DNA of 64,000 bases from Pseudomonadota bacterium (lineage in GTDB: Bacteria > Pseudomonadota > Gammaproteobacteria > Steroidobacterales > Steroidobacteraceae): contig JAFEDU010000002.1 in NCBI GenBank assembly GCA_018241425.1, positions 1 to 64,000 of the forward strand, in the 5' to 3' direction. Under the pieces are notes generated by a model. It was not told where the DNA came from and did no database searches. It saw only the letters and a list, made by a program, of their open reading frames with translations. The first letter of the stretch is position 1, and each line of letters opens with the position of its first letter. Positions 1-7,911 of the stretch are shown one piece after another. The translations under genes and the position numbers were made by a program.

Positions 1-2
1 GA

Positions 3-104
3 TATCCTTGCCTCGAAAAATGGCCTGCGGTGCAGGAAGTACTGGCCCAGTACACAGCCTTGACGCTCGTGCAGGGCGAGGCGCACGCTCACCGCCGCGC
101 TTGA
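3..104 (+). CDS. C-terminal tail of an unidentified upstream protein (partial)
   Basis: One frame is open from the left edge of the window and ends in TGA at 102-104, 22 bases before the next start codon. It would encode about 33 residues, ending in LVQGEAHAHRRA. The composition looks protein-like (Trp, Tyr, Leu and Val spaced as in a helix). The fragment is too short to assign to a family, and an open frame of this length can occur by chance in GC-rich DNA. Confidence 0.35.
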   Translation, partial: YPCLEKWPAVQEVLAQYTALTLVQGEAHAHRRA

Positions 105-126
105 GTGTCAGCTCGGGGAAAACAAC

Positions 127-1602
127 ATGAAACGCAGGGATTTCTGCTCCGCCGCCGTCGCCACCCTCGCCACTGCCTCCCTTGCCGGCTGGCGCAGTGC
201 CCGCGCCGCGGAAGTCACCGCAGTCGACCTCGAGGGCAAGCCGGTCACGCTCAAGGGGGCCGAGATCGATGAACTGCGCACGCTCATGCGTGGGGAACTG
301 CTGGTGCCGGGTGACGAGCACTACGACGCCGCGCGCCGCCTGTGGAACCCGGCCTTCAACAAGAAGCCGGCGCTGATCGCCCGCTGCGCCGGTGGCGCCG
401 ACGTGGTGCGCGCCGTGAACTTCGCCGCCGGACACCGCCTCCTGACCGCCGTGCATGGCGGTGGGCACAGCCTCTCGGGCCAGTCCGCCTGCGACAACGG
501 CATCATGATCGACGTGTCCCCGATGCGCGGTGTCGATGTCGACCCGCTCGCCAAGCGCGCCCGGGTGCAGTCCGGGTCGCTGCTCGGCTTCCTCGACCGC
601 GAGTCACTGGCATTCGGGCTCGCCACCACGGTCGGGACGGTTGCCGACACCGGCGTGGCAGGTCTCACCCTCGGGGGCGGGGTAGGGCGCATCGGCCGCC
701 GCTTCGGGCTCTCCTGCGACAACCTGCGATCCATCGAGGTGGTCACTGCGGACGGGCACTGGCAGCGCGCGAGTCTGGAGGAAAACCCCGACCTCTTCTG
801 GGCCCTGCGCGGCGGTGGCGGCAACTTCGGGGTGGTCACTGACTTCGACTTCCAGCTGCATGAGGTCGACCCGCACATGTACGGCGGCTCGATCTACTTC
901 CCGCTGGCGGGCGGCCGCCAGCTGCTGCGGCACTTCGCCGACTACATCGCGCAGGCGCCCGATGAGCTGTACGTCGACATCAACTTCGAGACCGACGAGA
1001 AGATGGGGCACGTCATCGAGTTCGACGTGTGCTACAGCGGGCCGTTGGCGGACGCGCCGCGGGTGCTCGCACCGCTGCGCAAGCTGGGCAAGCCGCTCAA
1101 GGACGAGCTGGCGCCGGCGAGCTACCTCACGCTCCAGGGCAGCGCCAACACGCCCGGGTTCGCGCGCTTCGCGGCCTACGTCCGCGGCGGCCTGATCGCG
1201 GGCCTGAGCCCGGAGCTCATCGACATTCTGGTCGACACCATGGAGGCGGCCCCCTCCAACATGCTGTCGGTGTGGCTGCAGCACCAGGGTGGCGCCATCG
1301 CACGCGTCCCGGTGGACTCCACCGCGTACTGGGGGCGCGGCTCGAGCCACAACATGGGGCTCGCGGGCTTCTGGCCGGTGGGCGGCGCCGAGGCCGGCCC
1401 CAACACCGAGTGGGTGCGCAGCGCCTGGGCCAAGATCGAGCCGCTGACGCACGGCCAGTACGTGAACATCGCCAACAGCGACGAGCGCGAGGCGCGCGTG
1501 CATGCCGCCTACGGCGACCACTACGCGCGCCTGACGACGCTGAAGAAGCGCTACGACCCGGACAACCTGTTCCGGCTGAACGCCAACATCAAGCCGGCCT
1601 GA
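127..1602 (+). CDS. Tat-exported FAD-linked oxidase, berberine-bridge-enzyme-like
   Basis: Flavoprotein oxidoreductase of the PCMH/BBE family (491 aa), expected to oxidise an alcohol, sugar or similar small substrate; the substrate is not predictable from sequence. The N-terminus has a twin-arginine motif (KRRDF) followed by an Ala-rich hydrophobic stretch ending near ARAAE, so the protein probably folds in the cytoplasm with FAD and is exported. The FAD-binding domain covers roughly residues 60-240. H110-GGGH-S is the motif whose histidine normally carries covalent FAD. The cysteine of doubly linked BBE enzymes is not evident in the TVGTVADTGVAG loop. The BBE domain occupies about residues 445-490 (DPDNLFRLNANI). 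ATG follows GGGGAAAACAAC, a weak but acceptable ribosome site. It converges on djlA with a 25-base gap. Confidence 0.9.
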   Translation: MKRRDFCSAAVATLATASLAGWRSARAAEVTAVDLEGKPVTLKGAEIDELRTLMRGELLVPGDEHYDAARRLWNPAFNKKPALIARCAGGADVVRAVNFAAGHRLLTAVHGGGHSLSGQSACDNGIMIDVSPMRGVDVDPLAKRARVQSGSLLGFLDRESLAFGLATTVGTVADTGVAGLTLGGGVGRIGRRFGLSCDNLRSIEVVTADGHWQRASLEENPDLFWALRGGGGNFGVVTDFDFQLHEVDPHMYGGSIYFPLAGGRQLLRHFADYIAQAPDELYVDINFETDEKMGHVIEFDVCYSGPLADAPRVLAPLRKLGKPLKDELAPASYLTLQGSANTPGFARFAAYVRGGLIAGLSPELIDILVDTMEAAPSNMLSVWLQHQGGAIARVPVDSTAYWGRGSSHNMGLAGFWPVGGAEAGPNTEWVRSAWAKIEPLTHGQYVNIANSDEREARVHAAYGDHYARLTTLKKRYDPDNLFRLNANIKPA

Positions 1603-1627
1603 GGCGCTCTGCGGCCGTCCCGGCGCC

Positions 1628-2458
1628 TCACTTGCGCATGCCGCGCCGCTCGCAGACCAGCTCGTAGGCCTCGATGATCTGCTGGGTGCGCTCCTTGGCG
1701 TGCTCGATCATCGACTCGGGCAGGCCGTTGGCCTGCAGCTTGTCCGGGTGATGGCGGTGCAGGGCGCGGCGGTAAGCCTTCACCACTTCCGCATCGCTCG
1801 CCCTGGGTTCGGTGCCGAGGACGCGGTAAGCCTCCGCGATGGCATCGGTGCGCGGGGGCGCGCGGGTGCCGGCTCCCGCGCCACCCCCGGGCGAGGGGCC
1901 GCTGCGGAAGGCACCGCTCTGGATGCGCAGCACCGCCTCCACGTGCGCGAACTCGAGCGCCGATATGTCCAGGAGCTGGGCGAGGCGGATCAGTCGCGGG
2001 CGCACCGGGCCGCCCATGTTGTTGCCGGCCAGCGCGGCGCGCACCTGGATCTCGAGGAAGGTACGCGCCATCTCCGGGCGGCCGCGACAGGCGCGGGCCA
2101 GCTGCGCCATCTCGCCTTCGAAGTTGAAGCGGGGCTGCTTGCCGGAGGTGAAGCAGTCGATCGCCTCGCGCGTCTGCTCCGGTCCCAGCCGCAGCTGTCC
2201 CATCACCATGCGCGCCGCGGAGATCTCCGCCTCCGACACCCGGCCGTCGGACTTGGCGAGGTAGCCCATGACGCGGAAGGTGGCGCGGAAGAAGCGCTGG
2301 CGCATGGTCGCCAGGTCCTCCACGGGACCGAACTCCGGGTCGGCGCTGTCGCCGTCGGCGTCGAACTGGTGGCCGAGCATCAGTCCCAGGGCGGCGCCCA
2401 GGGGGCCCAGCACCAGGCCCCCGAGCACGCCGCCGGTGATTTTGCCGATCCATTTCAT
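1628..2458 (-). CDS. djlA: DjlA-type membrane J-domain co-chaperone
   Basis: Membrane-anchored DnaJ-like protein of 276 aa (E. coli DjlA is 271). A glycine-rich hydrophobic segment at about residues 5-30 is the single transmembrane anchor. A TerB-like helical domain follows (about 45-150), then a linker rich in Gly, Pro and Ala, and a C-terminal J domain (about 209-276) with HPD at 237-239, which stimulates the ATPase of DnaK. The domain order and extreme C-terminal J domain are diagnostic of DjlA. In the family it modulates envelope stress signalling. It is transcribed divergently from purC. Confidence 0.93.
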   Translation of the reverse strand: MKWIGKITGGVLGGLVLGPLGAALGLMLGHQFDADGDSADPEFGPVEDLATMRQRFFRATFRVMGYLAKSDGRVSEAEISAARMVMGQLRLGPEQTREAIDCFTSGKQPRFNFEGEMAQLARACRGRPEMARTFLEIQVRAALAGNNMGGPVRPRLIRLAQLLDISALEFAHVEAVLRIQSGAFRSGPSPGGGAGAGTRAPPRTDAIAEAYRVLGTEPRASDAEVVKAYRRALHRHHPDKLQANGLPESMIEHAKERTQQIIEAYELVCERRGMRK

Positions 2459-2519
2459 TGCGGGGCGAAGCGTTGCGGGCGCAGGCCTTGCGCGGGATGT
2501 AGGGCGGTTAAAGGGTCGC

Positions 2520-2525
2520 TATAGT
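2520..2525 (+). promoter_or_regulatory. -10 element for purC, apparently leaderless
   Basis: TATAGT ends only 7 bases before the purC ATG, so a standard start point would fall at or within a base or two of the start codon. No convincing -35 element is visible at normal spacing. No ribosome-binding site fits between this box and the ATG. Confidence 0.5.
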
Positions 2526-2532
2526 ACCAAGC

Positions 2533-3441
2533 ATGTCAGCCCCTACCGTTTTCCGCACCCAGCTGTCAGGACTTGAGCGCCTGCACGAGGGCAAGGTGCG
2601 TGACATCTATGCCGTCGATGCCGACTCGATGCTCATCGTCACCACCGACCGCCTGTCGGCCTTCGACGTGGTGCTGCCGGACCCGATCCCGGGCAAGGGC
2701 GAGGTGCTGAACGGGATCAGCAACTTCTGGTTCGCGCGCACCCGCCAGATCGTGCCCAACCACCTGACCGGGCGCGACCCCGGGAGCGTGGTCCGGACCG
2801 AGGCCGACCGCGCACTGCTCGCCGGCCGCGCCGTCATCGTGCGGCGCCTGAAGGCGCTCCCGGTGGAGGCGGTGGTGCGCGGCTACCTCATCGGCTCGGG
2901 ATGGAAGGACTACCAGGCTGGCGGGACCCTGTGCGGCATCCGGTTGCCGCAGGGGCTGCGCCAGGCCGAGCGTCTGCCCGAACCGATCTTCACCCCTGCC
3001 TACAAAGCGCAGGCCGGGGCCCACGACGAGAACATCAGCTTCGCGCATGTGACGGAGCTGGTGGGCGCGGAGCTCGCCGCGCGCGTGCGCGACACGGCGC
3101 TTGCGCTGTACCGCTTCGCCGCCGCGCACGCGGCGCGCCGCGGCATCATCGTGGCCGACACCAAATTCGAGTTCGGGGTGGACGAGCGCGGTACGCTTAC
3201 GCTGATCGACGAGGTGGTGACGCCCGACTCCTCGCGCTTCTGGCCCGCCGACACCTACCGTGTGGGCACGAGCCCGCCGAGCTTCGACAAGCAGTTCGTA
3301 CGCGACTACCTGGAGACGCTCGACTGGAACAAGAAGGCGCCTGGCCCGCACCTGCCCCCGGAGGTGATAGAACGCACCAGCGCCAAGTACCGCGAGGCGC
3401 TGACGCGTCTCACCGGGCCCGAAACCGCCCAGTCCGGCTGA
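2533..3441 (+). CDS. purC: SAICAR synthetase
   Basis: Phosphoribosylaminoimidazole-succinocarboxamide synthase (302 aa) catalyses the ATP-dependent joining of aspartate to CAIR in purine synthesis. Residues 18-40 contain the ATP-loop signature KVRDIY and the TTDRLSAFD motif. [10 protein letters not shown] and [13 protein letters not shown], near residues 215-240, are the conserved SAICAR synthetase signature. Its length matches the longer (about 300 aa) subfamily rather than the 237-aa E. coli form. The start is the first ATG and lacks an upstream ribosome site (see the -10 element). rpe begins 6 bases after the stop, so the two are probably cotranscribed. Confidence 0.97.
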   Translation: MSAPTVFRTQLSGLERLHEGKVRDIYAVDADSMLIVTTDRLSAFDVVLPDPIPGKGEVLNGISNFWFARTRQIVPNHLTGRDPGSVVRTEADRALLAGRAVIVRRLKALPVEAVVRGYLIGSGWKDYQAGGTLCGIRLPQGLRQAERLPEPIFTPAYKAQAGAHDENISFAHVTELVGAELAARVRDTALALYRFAAAHAARRGIIVADTKFEFGVDERGTLTLIDEVVTPDSSRFWPADTYRVGTSPPSFDKQFVRDYLETLDWNKKAPGPHLPPEVIERTSAKYREALTRLTGPETAQSG

Positions 3442-3447
3442 ACCCGC

Positions 3448-4134
3448 ATGCCCACACCCTGGATCGCTCCCTCGATTCTGTCGGCCGACTTCGCCCGCCT
3501 CGGGGCGGACGTGGAGGCAGTGCTCGCCGCCGGGGCCGACGTAGTGCACTTCGATGTCATGGACAACCACTACGTGCCCAACCTCACCATCGGGCCGATG
3601 GTGTGCGCGGCGCTGCGCAAGCACGGCATCAAGGCCCCGATCGACGTGCATCTGATGGTGAGCCCGGTCGACCGGATCGTGCCGGACTTCGCTGCCGCGG
3701 GGGCGACCTACATCAGCTTTCACCCGGAGGCGACCGAGCATGTAGACCGCACGATCTCGCTGATACGCGAGCACGGCTGCCGACCGGGACTGGTGTTCAA
3801 CCCGGCGACCCCGCTGGACTACCTCGACTACACCCTCGAGCTGGTCGACCTGGTGCTGATCATGTCGGTGAACCCGGGGTTCGGGGGGCAGCAGTTCATC
3901 CCGACCTCGCTGCGCAAGCTCGGCGATGCACGCCGGCGCATCGACGCCCTGGGACGCGAGGTGCGCCTGGAGGTCGACGGGGGCATCAAGGTGGATAACA
4001 TCCGCGCCGCGGCGCGCGCAGGCGCCGACACCTTCGTCGCAGGATCGGCGGTCTTCGGCAGCACGGACTACGCCCAGACCATCGCGGCCATGCGCCGCGA
4101 GATCGCGGCGGCGGGCGGGAACGGCAAGCCCTAG
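3448..4134 (+). CDS. rpe: Ribulose-phosphate 3-epimerase
   Basis: Interconverts ribulose 5-phosphate and xylulose 5-phosphate in the pentose phosphate pathway (228 aa, normal length). TIM-barrel signatures appear in order: [12 protein letters not shown] at the N-terminus, [17 protein letters not shown] with metal and catalytic residues, [14 protein letters not shown] for phosphate binding, and EVDGGI. It starts 6 bases after purC. Together the two genes join ribose phosphate supply and purine synthesis. The gene converges on crp with a 30-base gap. Confidence 0.97.
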   Translation: MPTPWIAPSILSADFARLGADVEAVLAAGADVVHFDVMDNHYVPNLTIGPMVCAALRKHGIKAPIDVHLMVSPVDRIVPDFAAAGATYISFHPEATEHVDRTISLIREHGCRPGLVFNPATPLDYLDYTLELVDLVLIMSVNPGFGGQQFIPTSLRKLGDARRRIDALGREVRLEVDGGIKVDNIRAAARAGADTFVAGSAVFGSTDYAQTIAAMRREIAAAGGNGKP

Positions 4135-4164
4135 CGCTTGCCCCGGGCGGGCGCCCGGCGAGGG

Positions 4165-4920
4165 CTACTCGTCGTCGTCCTCGTCATCCTCGTCGTCGTC
4201 GTCGAGGTCGACCTGGGCGGCGGCCTTGCCGGCGGTGGCGCCGGGCTTGGCCGGCACGATCACCGGGCGCGTCTTCATCTTCGGGCGCGCATTGAACACC
4301 ACGATGGTCTTGCCGGTGGCCCGCAGCAGGCCCTGCTCCTCGAGTACCTTCAGCACCCGTCCGGCCATCTCGCGCGAGCAGCCCACCAGGCGCGACAGCT
4401 CCTGGCGGCTAACCTTGATCTGCATGCCCTCCGGGTGCGTCATGGCATCCGGCTCGCCGCACAGATCCATGATGGCGTGCGCGACGCGGCCCGTGACGTC
4501 CACGAAGGCGAGGTCGCCGAGCTTGCGGTTGGTGCGGTCCAGGCGTGTGGCCAGCTGGGTCGCCAGCTCGAATACCAGGCCCGGACTTTCCGCGGCGATC
4601 TGGCGGAAGCGCGGGTAGGTCATCTCCGCGAGCTCGCACTGGTTGCGCGTGCGCACCCAGGCGCTGCGGGTCGGCTGCTCGTAGAACAGGCCCATCTCGC
4701 CGAAGAACTGCCCGCGGTTGAGGTAGGCGAGCACCATCTCGTTGCCTTCCTCGTCCTCGATCATGACCTCGACCGAGCCGGAGATGATGTAGTAGAGAAC
4801 GTCCGGCAGATCACCTGCGTGGATGACCACCGTCTTCGAAGGTACTGCGCGGATGCGGCAGTAACTTAGAAACCGGTTGATCGCAGGTATCTCGCTCAGC
4901 GGCTTCACGTTCTCTTCCAT
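4165..4920 (-). CDS. crp: CRP/Vfr-family cAMP-responsive regulator with acidic C-terminal tail
   Basis: Global transcription factor of the CRP family (251 aa; E. coli CRP is 210). The cyclic-nucleotide fold spans about residues 20-135 and retains FGE and RSAW, the phosphate-binding cassette of cAMP receptors; the Thr of the C-helix Thr-Ser pair is kept, but Ser is Asn (RTNRK). The helix-turn-helix near residues 180-205 has the recognition helix CSREMAGRVLK, like CRP, Vfr and Clp. After the usual end, a tail of about 40 residues runs through a Lys/Pro/Ala linker into an almost pure Asp/Glu run, encoded by an imperfect GAC/GAT/GAG repeat near 4166-4210. The cAMP pocket argues against a c-di-GMP-only Clp. 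Confidence 0.93.
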   Translation of the reverse strand: MEENVKPLSEIPAINRFLSYCRIRAVPSKTVVIHAGDLPDVLYYIISGSVEVMIEDEEGNEMVLAYLNRGQFFGEMGLFYEQPTRSAWVRTRNQCELAEMTYPRFRQIAAESPGLVFELATQLATRLDRTNRKLGDLAFVDVTGRVAHAIMDLCGEPDAMTHPEGMQIKVSRQELSRLVGCSREMAGRVLKVLEEQGLLRATGKTIVVFNARPKMKTRPVIVPAKPGATAGKAAAQVDLDDDDEDDEDDDE

Positions 4921-4978
4921 ACCGGCTCCCCAAGAAAGAACTAATGTACACGGACCCGCTTGTCCTGCGGGCTTGATC

Positions 4979-5614
4979 TCAGACCCAGTACGCCGTCCCT
5001 GTCATCACGGCGGCGGTGCGGCGCATGAGTTCGCGCACCGGGCCGGGCAGCGGGATCCCCCCCGCGCGCAGAGCGCTCGCCCCATGGGCGACCTCCTCGG
5101 CCTTCATGGTTTCAAGTATCGCACGGCTGCGGGTATCGCTTGGCGGCAGCCGCTCCAGGTGCGACTGGAGATGACCCTCGACCTGGCGCTCAGTCTCGGC
5201 CACGAAGCCGAGGCTCGCCCGGTCGCCTGCGAATGCTGCGAGTGCGCCGATGGCGAAGGAGCCCGCATACCAGAGCGGATTCAGCAGGCTCGGGCGCGAG
5301 GACAGCTCGTTGAGGCGCAGCTCGCACCACGCCAGGTGGTCCGACTCATCCGCGGCGGCCTGCATCAGGAGGGCACGGGTTTCCCCGGAGCGCGCGAAGA
5401 ATGCCTGTCCGTGGTAGAGCGCCTGGGCGGCCAGCTCCCCGGTATGGTTGACACGCATGAGGCCGGCGGCATTGCGGCGCTCGGCCTCAGACAGCGGCTC
5501 AGCCGGGGAGGGCGCCGCGGGGGCCGGGCGGCGGGCGCGCGCCGGCGCGAAGACAGCGCGCAGGGCGCGATCGGCGGCGGCGATGGCAGAGTCGAGATTG
5601 CGACCGGACTCCAT
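4979..5614 (-). CDS. coq7: Coq7-type 5-demethoxyubiquinone hydroxylase
   Basis: Di-iron monooxygenase (211 aa) that hydroxylates demethoxyubiquinone, a late step of ubiquinone synthesis. Three iron-ligand regions are visible: [31 protein letters not shown] and [13 protein letters not shown], giving the carboxylate-rich ExxH pairs of the ferritin-like four-helix fold. Hydrophobic segments near the middle and C-terminus suit peripheral membrane attachment. It replaces UbiF in this organism, which is consistent with UbiH and UbiI homologues encoded at 15.6-18 kb. The start is the ATG just downstream of a TATAAT box. Confidence 0.95.
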   Translation of the reverse strand: MESGRNLDSAIAAADRALRAVFAPARARRPAPAAPSPAEPLSEAERRNAAGLMRVNHTGELAAQALYHGQAFFARSGETRALLMQAAADESDHLAWCELRLNELSSRPSLLNPLWYAGSFAIGALAAFAGDRASLGFVAETERQVEGHLQSHLERLPPSDTRSRAILETMKAEEVAHGASALRAGGIPLPGPVRELMRRTAAVMTGTAYWV

Positions 5615-5626
5615 ATCTAAGGTGTC

Positions 5627-5632
5627 ATTATA
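5627..5632 (-). promoter_or_regulatory. -10 element of coq7, near-leaderless
   Basis: Perfect TATAAT on the minus strand, separated from the coq7 ATG by only 12 bases. A start point about 7 bases downstream would leave a 5' leader of about 5 bases with no room for a ribosome site. Confidence 0.5.
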
Positions 5633-5817
5633 GGGGCATAACGCCCCCCTGCCGCCGCCGCCTTGGGGCCGGGCGGCGCCCCAGGGGCCCTCGAGGGCCC
5701 GCTCTTTGCATTGGGACAGGCCCTTGAGTACACTTGCCCGCCTTTTTTTGGGCCTTAGGGCGCGTGCGGGGAGTCACCCCCGCCGCCGTATCCAAAGGCC
5801 GCAGCCACGAGTGAGCT

Positions 5818-6249
5818 ATGAAGACCGTATTCGCCAATGCCGGCACCGTCCGAGGCGACTGGTTCGTCGTCGATGCCAGCGACAAGACGCTGGGGCGGCT
5901 CGCCTCGCAGATCGCCCACCGCCTCAAGGGCAAGCACAAGGCTGACTACAGCCCGCACGTCGACATGGGAGACCACATCGTGGTCGTCAATGCCGGCAAG
6001 ATCCGCGTCACCGGGCGCAAGCTCACCGACAAGATCTACTACCACCACACCGGCTACATCGGCGGCATCAAGTCGATCGCGCTGGAGAAGCTGCTCGCCG
6101 AGCACCCCGAGCGCGCCATCGAGTTCGCGGTCAAGGGCATGCTGCCGAAGAACCCGCTCGGACGGCGCATGTTCAAGAAGCTGCACGTGTTCGCCGGCGG
6201 CGAGCACCCGCACACGGCCCAGCAGCCCAAGCCGCTCGAGATCCAATAG
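5818..6249 (+). CDS. rplM: 50S ribosomal protein L13
   Basis: Early-assembling large-subunit protein (143 aa, E. coli 142). Conserved stretches include [16 protein letters not shown] near the N-terminus, the [12 protein letters not shown] core, [10 protein letters not shown] and [10 protein letters not shown]. It heads the universal rplM-rpsI pair, with rpsI starting 16 bases after its stop. The 200-base gap upstream contains the divergent promoters for this operon and coq7. Confidence 0.98.
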   Translation: MKTVFANAGTVRGDWFVVDASDKTLGRLASQIAHRLKGKHKADYSPHVDMGDHIVVVNAGKIRVTGRKLTDKIYYHHTGYIGGIKSIALEKLLAEHPERAIEFAVKGMLPKNPLGRRMFKKLHVFAGGEHPHTAQQPKPLEIQ

Positions 6250-6265
6250 GAATCAAACAAGCATC

Positions 6266-6661
6266 ATGCCTGCCACTCCGACCCTCTACGGCACCGGCCG
6301 CCGCAAGACCGCCACCGCGCGGGTGTACCTGAAGCCGGGCAACGGAAAGATCACCGTCAACGAGCGCTCGCTCGATGAGTTCTTCGGCCGCAAGACCGGC
6401 CGCATGATCGTGCGCCAGCCGCTGGAAGCCGTGCAGCTCACCGCCAACTTCGACATCCGCGTCAAGGTTGACGGGGGCGGCATCACCGGCCAGGCCGGCG
6501 CCATCCGCCACGGCATCACGCGTGCCCTGATCGAGTACGACGAGAGCCTGCGCAAGCCGCTGCGCGATGCCGGGTTCGTGACCCGCGATGCGCGCGAGGT
6601 CGAGCGCAAGAAGGTCGGGCGCCGCAAGGCCCGCCGCGGACCGCAGTACTCCAAGCGCTGA
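6266..6661 (+). CDS. rpsI: 30S ribosomal protein S9
   Basis: Small-subunit protein (131 aa) whose C-terminal tail reaches the P-site tRNA. It has the N-terminal [15 protein letters not shown] signature, the [15 protein letters not shown] core and the invariant C-terminal end QYSKR. I chose the ATG at 6266, which follows AGGAATCAAACAAGC and gives the canonical N-terminus; a longer upstream frame simply overlaps rplM. Confidence 0.98.
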   Translation: MPATPTLYGTGRRKTATARVYLKPGNGKITVNERSLDEFFGRKTGRMIVRQPLEAVQLTANFDIRVKVDGGGITGQAGAIRHGITRALIEYDESLRKPLRDAGFVTRDAREVERKKVGRRKARRGPQYSKR

Positions 6662-6668
6662 TCGCATG

Positions 6669-6702
6669 CGACGGACCGCGGGCACAGCGCCCCGGTCCGT
6701 CG
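6669..6702 (+). terminator. Hairpin after rpsI
   Basis: A perfect 10-bp inverted repeat (CGACGGACCG / CGGTCCGTCG) encloses a further small GGGC/GCCC stem. It lies 7 bases after the rpsI stop and 24 bases before tRNA-Gln. There is no U-run after it, so it may be an inefficient terminator or an mRNA-end/processing structure. Confidence 0.45.
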
Positions 6703-6726
6703 TAGTATTCGTCGTCCCGCCTTACT

Positions 6727-6800
6727 TGGGGGATCGTCTAGTGGTAGGACAACGGACTCTGACTCCGTTTACCTAGGTTCGAATCCTAGTCCCCCAGCCA
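6727..6800 (+). tRNA. tRNA-Gln (anticodon CUG)
   Basis: A full cloverleaf of 74 nt with encoded CCA. The acceptor stem TGGGGGA pairs with TCCCCCA, followed by discriminator G and CCA. The anticodon stem ACGGA/TCCGT encloses CTCTGAC with anticodon CTG at 6759-6761, reading CAG. The T arm contains GGTTCGAATCC. It lies downstream of rpsI on the same strand. Confidence 0.97.
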
Positions 6801-6806
6801 AACGAC

Positions 6807-6840
6807 AAAGGGCCCGTCCGCAAGGACGGGCCCTTTTGTT
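6807..6840 (+). terminator. Rho-independent terminator after tRNA-Gln
   Basis: A 13-bp perfect stem (AAAGGGCCCGTCC / GGACGGGCCCTTT) with a GCAA tetraloop, followed by TTTGTTTT. It begins 6 bases after the tRNA CCA end. The A-run on the left arm could also let it serve the converging UrcA gene from the other strand. Confidence 0.9.
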
Positions 6841-6856
6841 TTGCACGGCTGCTGCC

Positions 6857-7222
6857 TTACTTGGCGAGCGCTGCGGTCTGCGCTTGCGGGGTGCGGCCCT
6901 CGTAGAGCGCCGTCACCAGCGGGTTCTGCACGCTGCTCACCGCATCGGCGACGGCCGAGCGCACGCAGCTCTTGTACTGTGCCTGGGCGGCGAGCGTGCG
7001 GCCTTCCTCCCCGCACACGAAGTGCGCGGCTCCCTGGATGCGGCGGTACAGCGTGGTGGCGCCACTGACGCTGGCGGTGTCGAGGTCGCTGTACTTCACG
7101 TGCAGGTGCACCGGCTCTGCGTAGAACGTGCTCTGCGCCTGCGCGGTGGTGGCGATGCCGGCTGCGGCGACGAGGGCCAGCGCGGCGAGGGTGACGGGGC
7201 GAATGATGCGGATGGTGTCCAT
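6857..7222 (-). CDS. UrcA family secreted protein (first copy)
   Basis: Small exported protein of 121 aa in the UrcA family, whose function is unknown. A signal peptide is clear (positive N-terminus, hydrophobic run, AQA cleavage context near residue 29). The mature part carries the family pattern of a Tyr-Asp-Leu-Asp segment (KYSDLDTASVSG), TLYRRIQGAAHFVCG, a second cysteine in YKSCVRSAVADAV and an Asn-Pro-Leu ending. The two cysteines could form a disulfide in the periplasm. A GAGAGGA ribosome site precedes the ATG. A second copy lies at 10269-10622. Confidence 0.85.
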   Translation of the reverse strand: MDTIRIIRPVTLAALALVAAAGIATTAQAQSTFYAEPVHLHVKYSDLDTASVSGATTLYRRIQGAAHFVCGEEGRTLAAQAQYKSCVRSAVADAVSSVQNPLVTALYEGRTPQAQTAALAK

Positions 7223-7391
7223 GTGCAGTCCTCTCGGTTGTTCCTGTAGGACCGCGGCGTGGGCGTTACGCCCTTGGCATCATGGTCCTTGCACGATTGG
7301 ATGCCGCGAACATGAAAAAGGACAAAACGTCCAGGCAAACTGGGTCCGCTCGTGGCGCGAGTGGGACTGATCGTGGCGCGAACGGCACCGC

Positions 7392-7413
7392 TGAGCCGCG
7401 TTCGCGCGGCTCA
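7392..7413. repeat. UUCG-tetraloop hairpin in the intergenic gap 7223-7506
   Basis: TGAGCCGCG and CGCGGCTCA form a perfect 9-bp stem around TTCG, an unusually stable RNA hairpin read on the plus strand, followed by TTTAAA. Just before it, the decamer CGTGGCGCGA occurs twice about 20 bases apart. No gene is visible in this gap. The hairpin may mark the 3' end of the 7507-7863 transcript, although no U-run follows on that strand. Confidence 0.5.
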
Positions 7414-7506
7414 TTTAAACCCACGGCGCGCCGGCCGCATCAAAGCAACGGCGCCCGTCGCGCGGGCACACGCGGCTCGTCGCATCGCAGGCCGGGCGCT
7501 GCCGGC

Positions 7507-7863
7507 TTACTTGTCGACAATGATGATCGGGTCGAGGGTGAGGTTGCCCACGCGCACGCTGTACTCGTAGAAGGGCTCCTGCACATCGCGCGGCAGCGAT
7601 ACCGGTGACTTCAGCTCGATGGCCTCGATGCCGCCGGCCTCCGGGTGCGACTGCAGCGGCGGCCACGGCGCATGGGCGCCGCCGAGCTGCTGGAAGCTGA
7701 TGGAAAACGGGTAGGCGCACTGCCAGCGCACCAGCGAGCGCGGCGGCACCCGCAGCGCCCCGCCGTTGGGTGTGCACCAGAGCGTTCCCTGTTCGACGTG
7801 GACCACCACGGTCTGAACTTCCAGTATCGGGCTGATCACGATGAGCGCATGTTCCTGGGACAT
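7507..7863 (-). CDS. Uncharacterised 118-aa protein next to a TolB-TPR sensor
   Basis: I do not recognise a family. The start at 7863 (MSQEHALIV) is chosen because it follows AAGGAG at good spacing; a longer frame to 7908 reads through a very basic, unlikely N-terminus. There is no signal peptide or membrane segment. The sequence alternates short hydrophobic runs (ALIVISPILEVQTVVVHV, LTLDPIIIVDK) with a Pro/Trp-rich middle, which suggests a small beta-sandwich. It lies 48 bases after the stop of the winged-helix/TolB/TPR gene on the same strand, so the two may be cotranscribed. Confidence 0.65.
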   Translation of the reverse strand: MSQEHALIVISPILEVQTVVVHVEQGTLWCTPNGGALRVPPRSLVRWQCAYPFSISFQQLGGAHAPWPPLQSHPEAGGIEAIELKSPVSLPRDVQEPFYEYSVRVGNLTLDPIIIVDK

Positions 7864-7911
7864 GGACGGTCTCCTTCGCCGCGCGCCGCGCGGCACTTTG
7901 CAAACCACAGG

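Noticed and set aside
2566..3774. 402-codon minus-strand frame over purC and rpe
   Set aside because: Antisense to two certain genes, without recognisable domain.
4166..4210. Triplet repeat as a non-coding microsatellite
   Set aside because: It is in frame with crp and encodes the acidic tail, so it is coding sequence.
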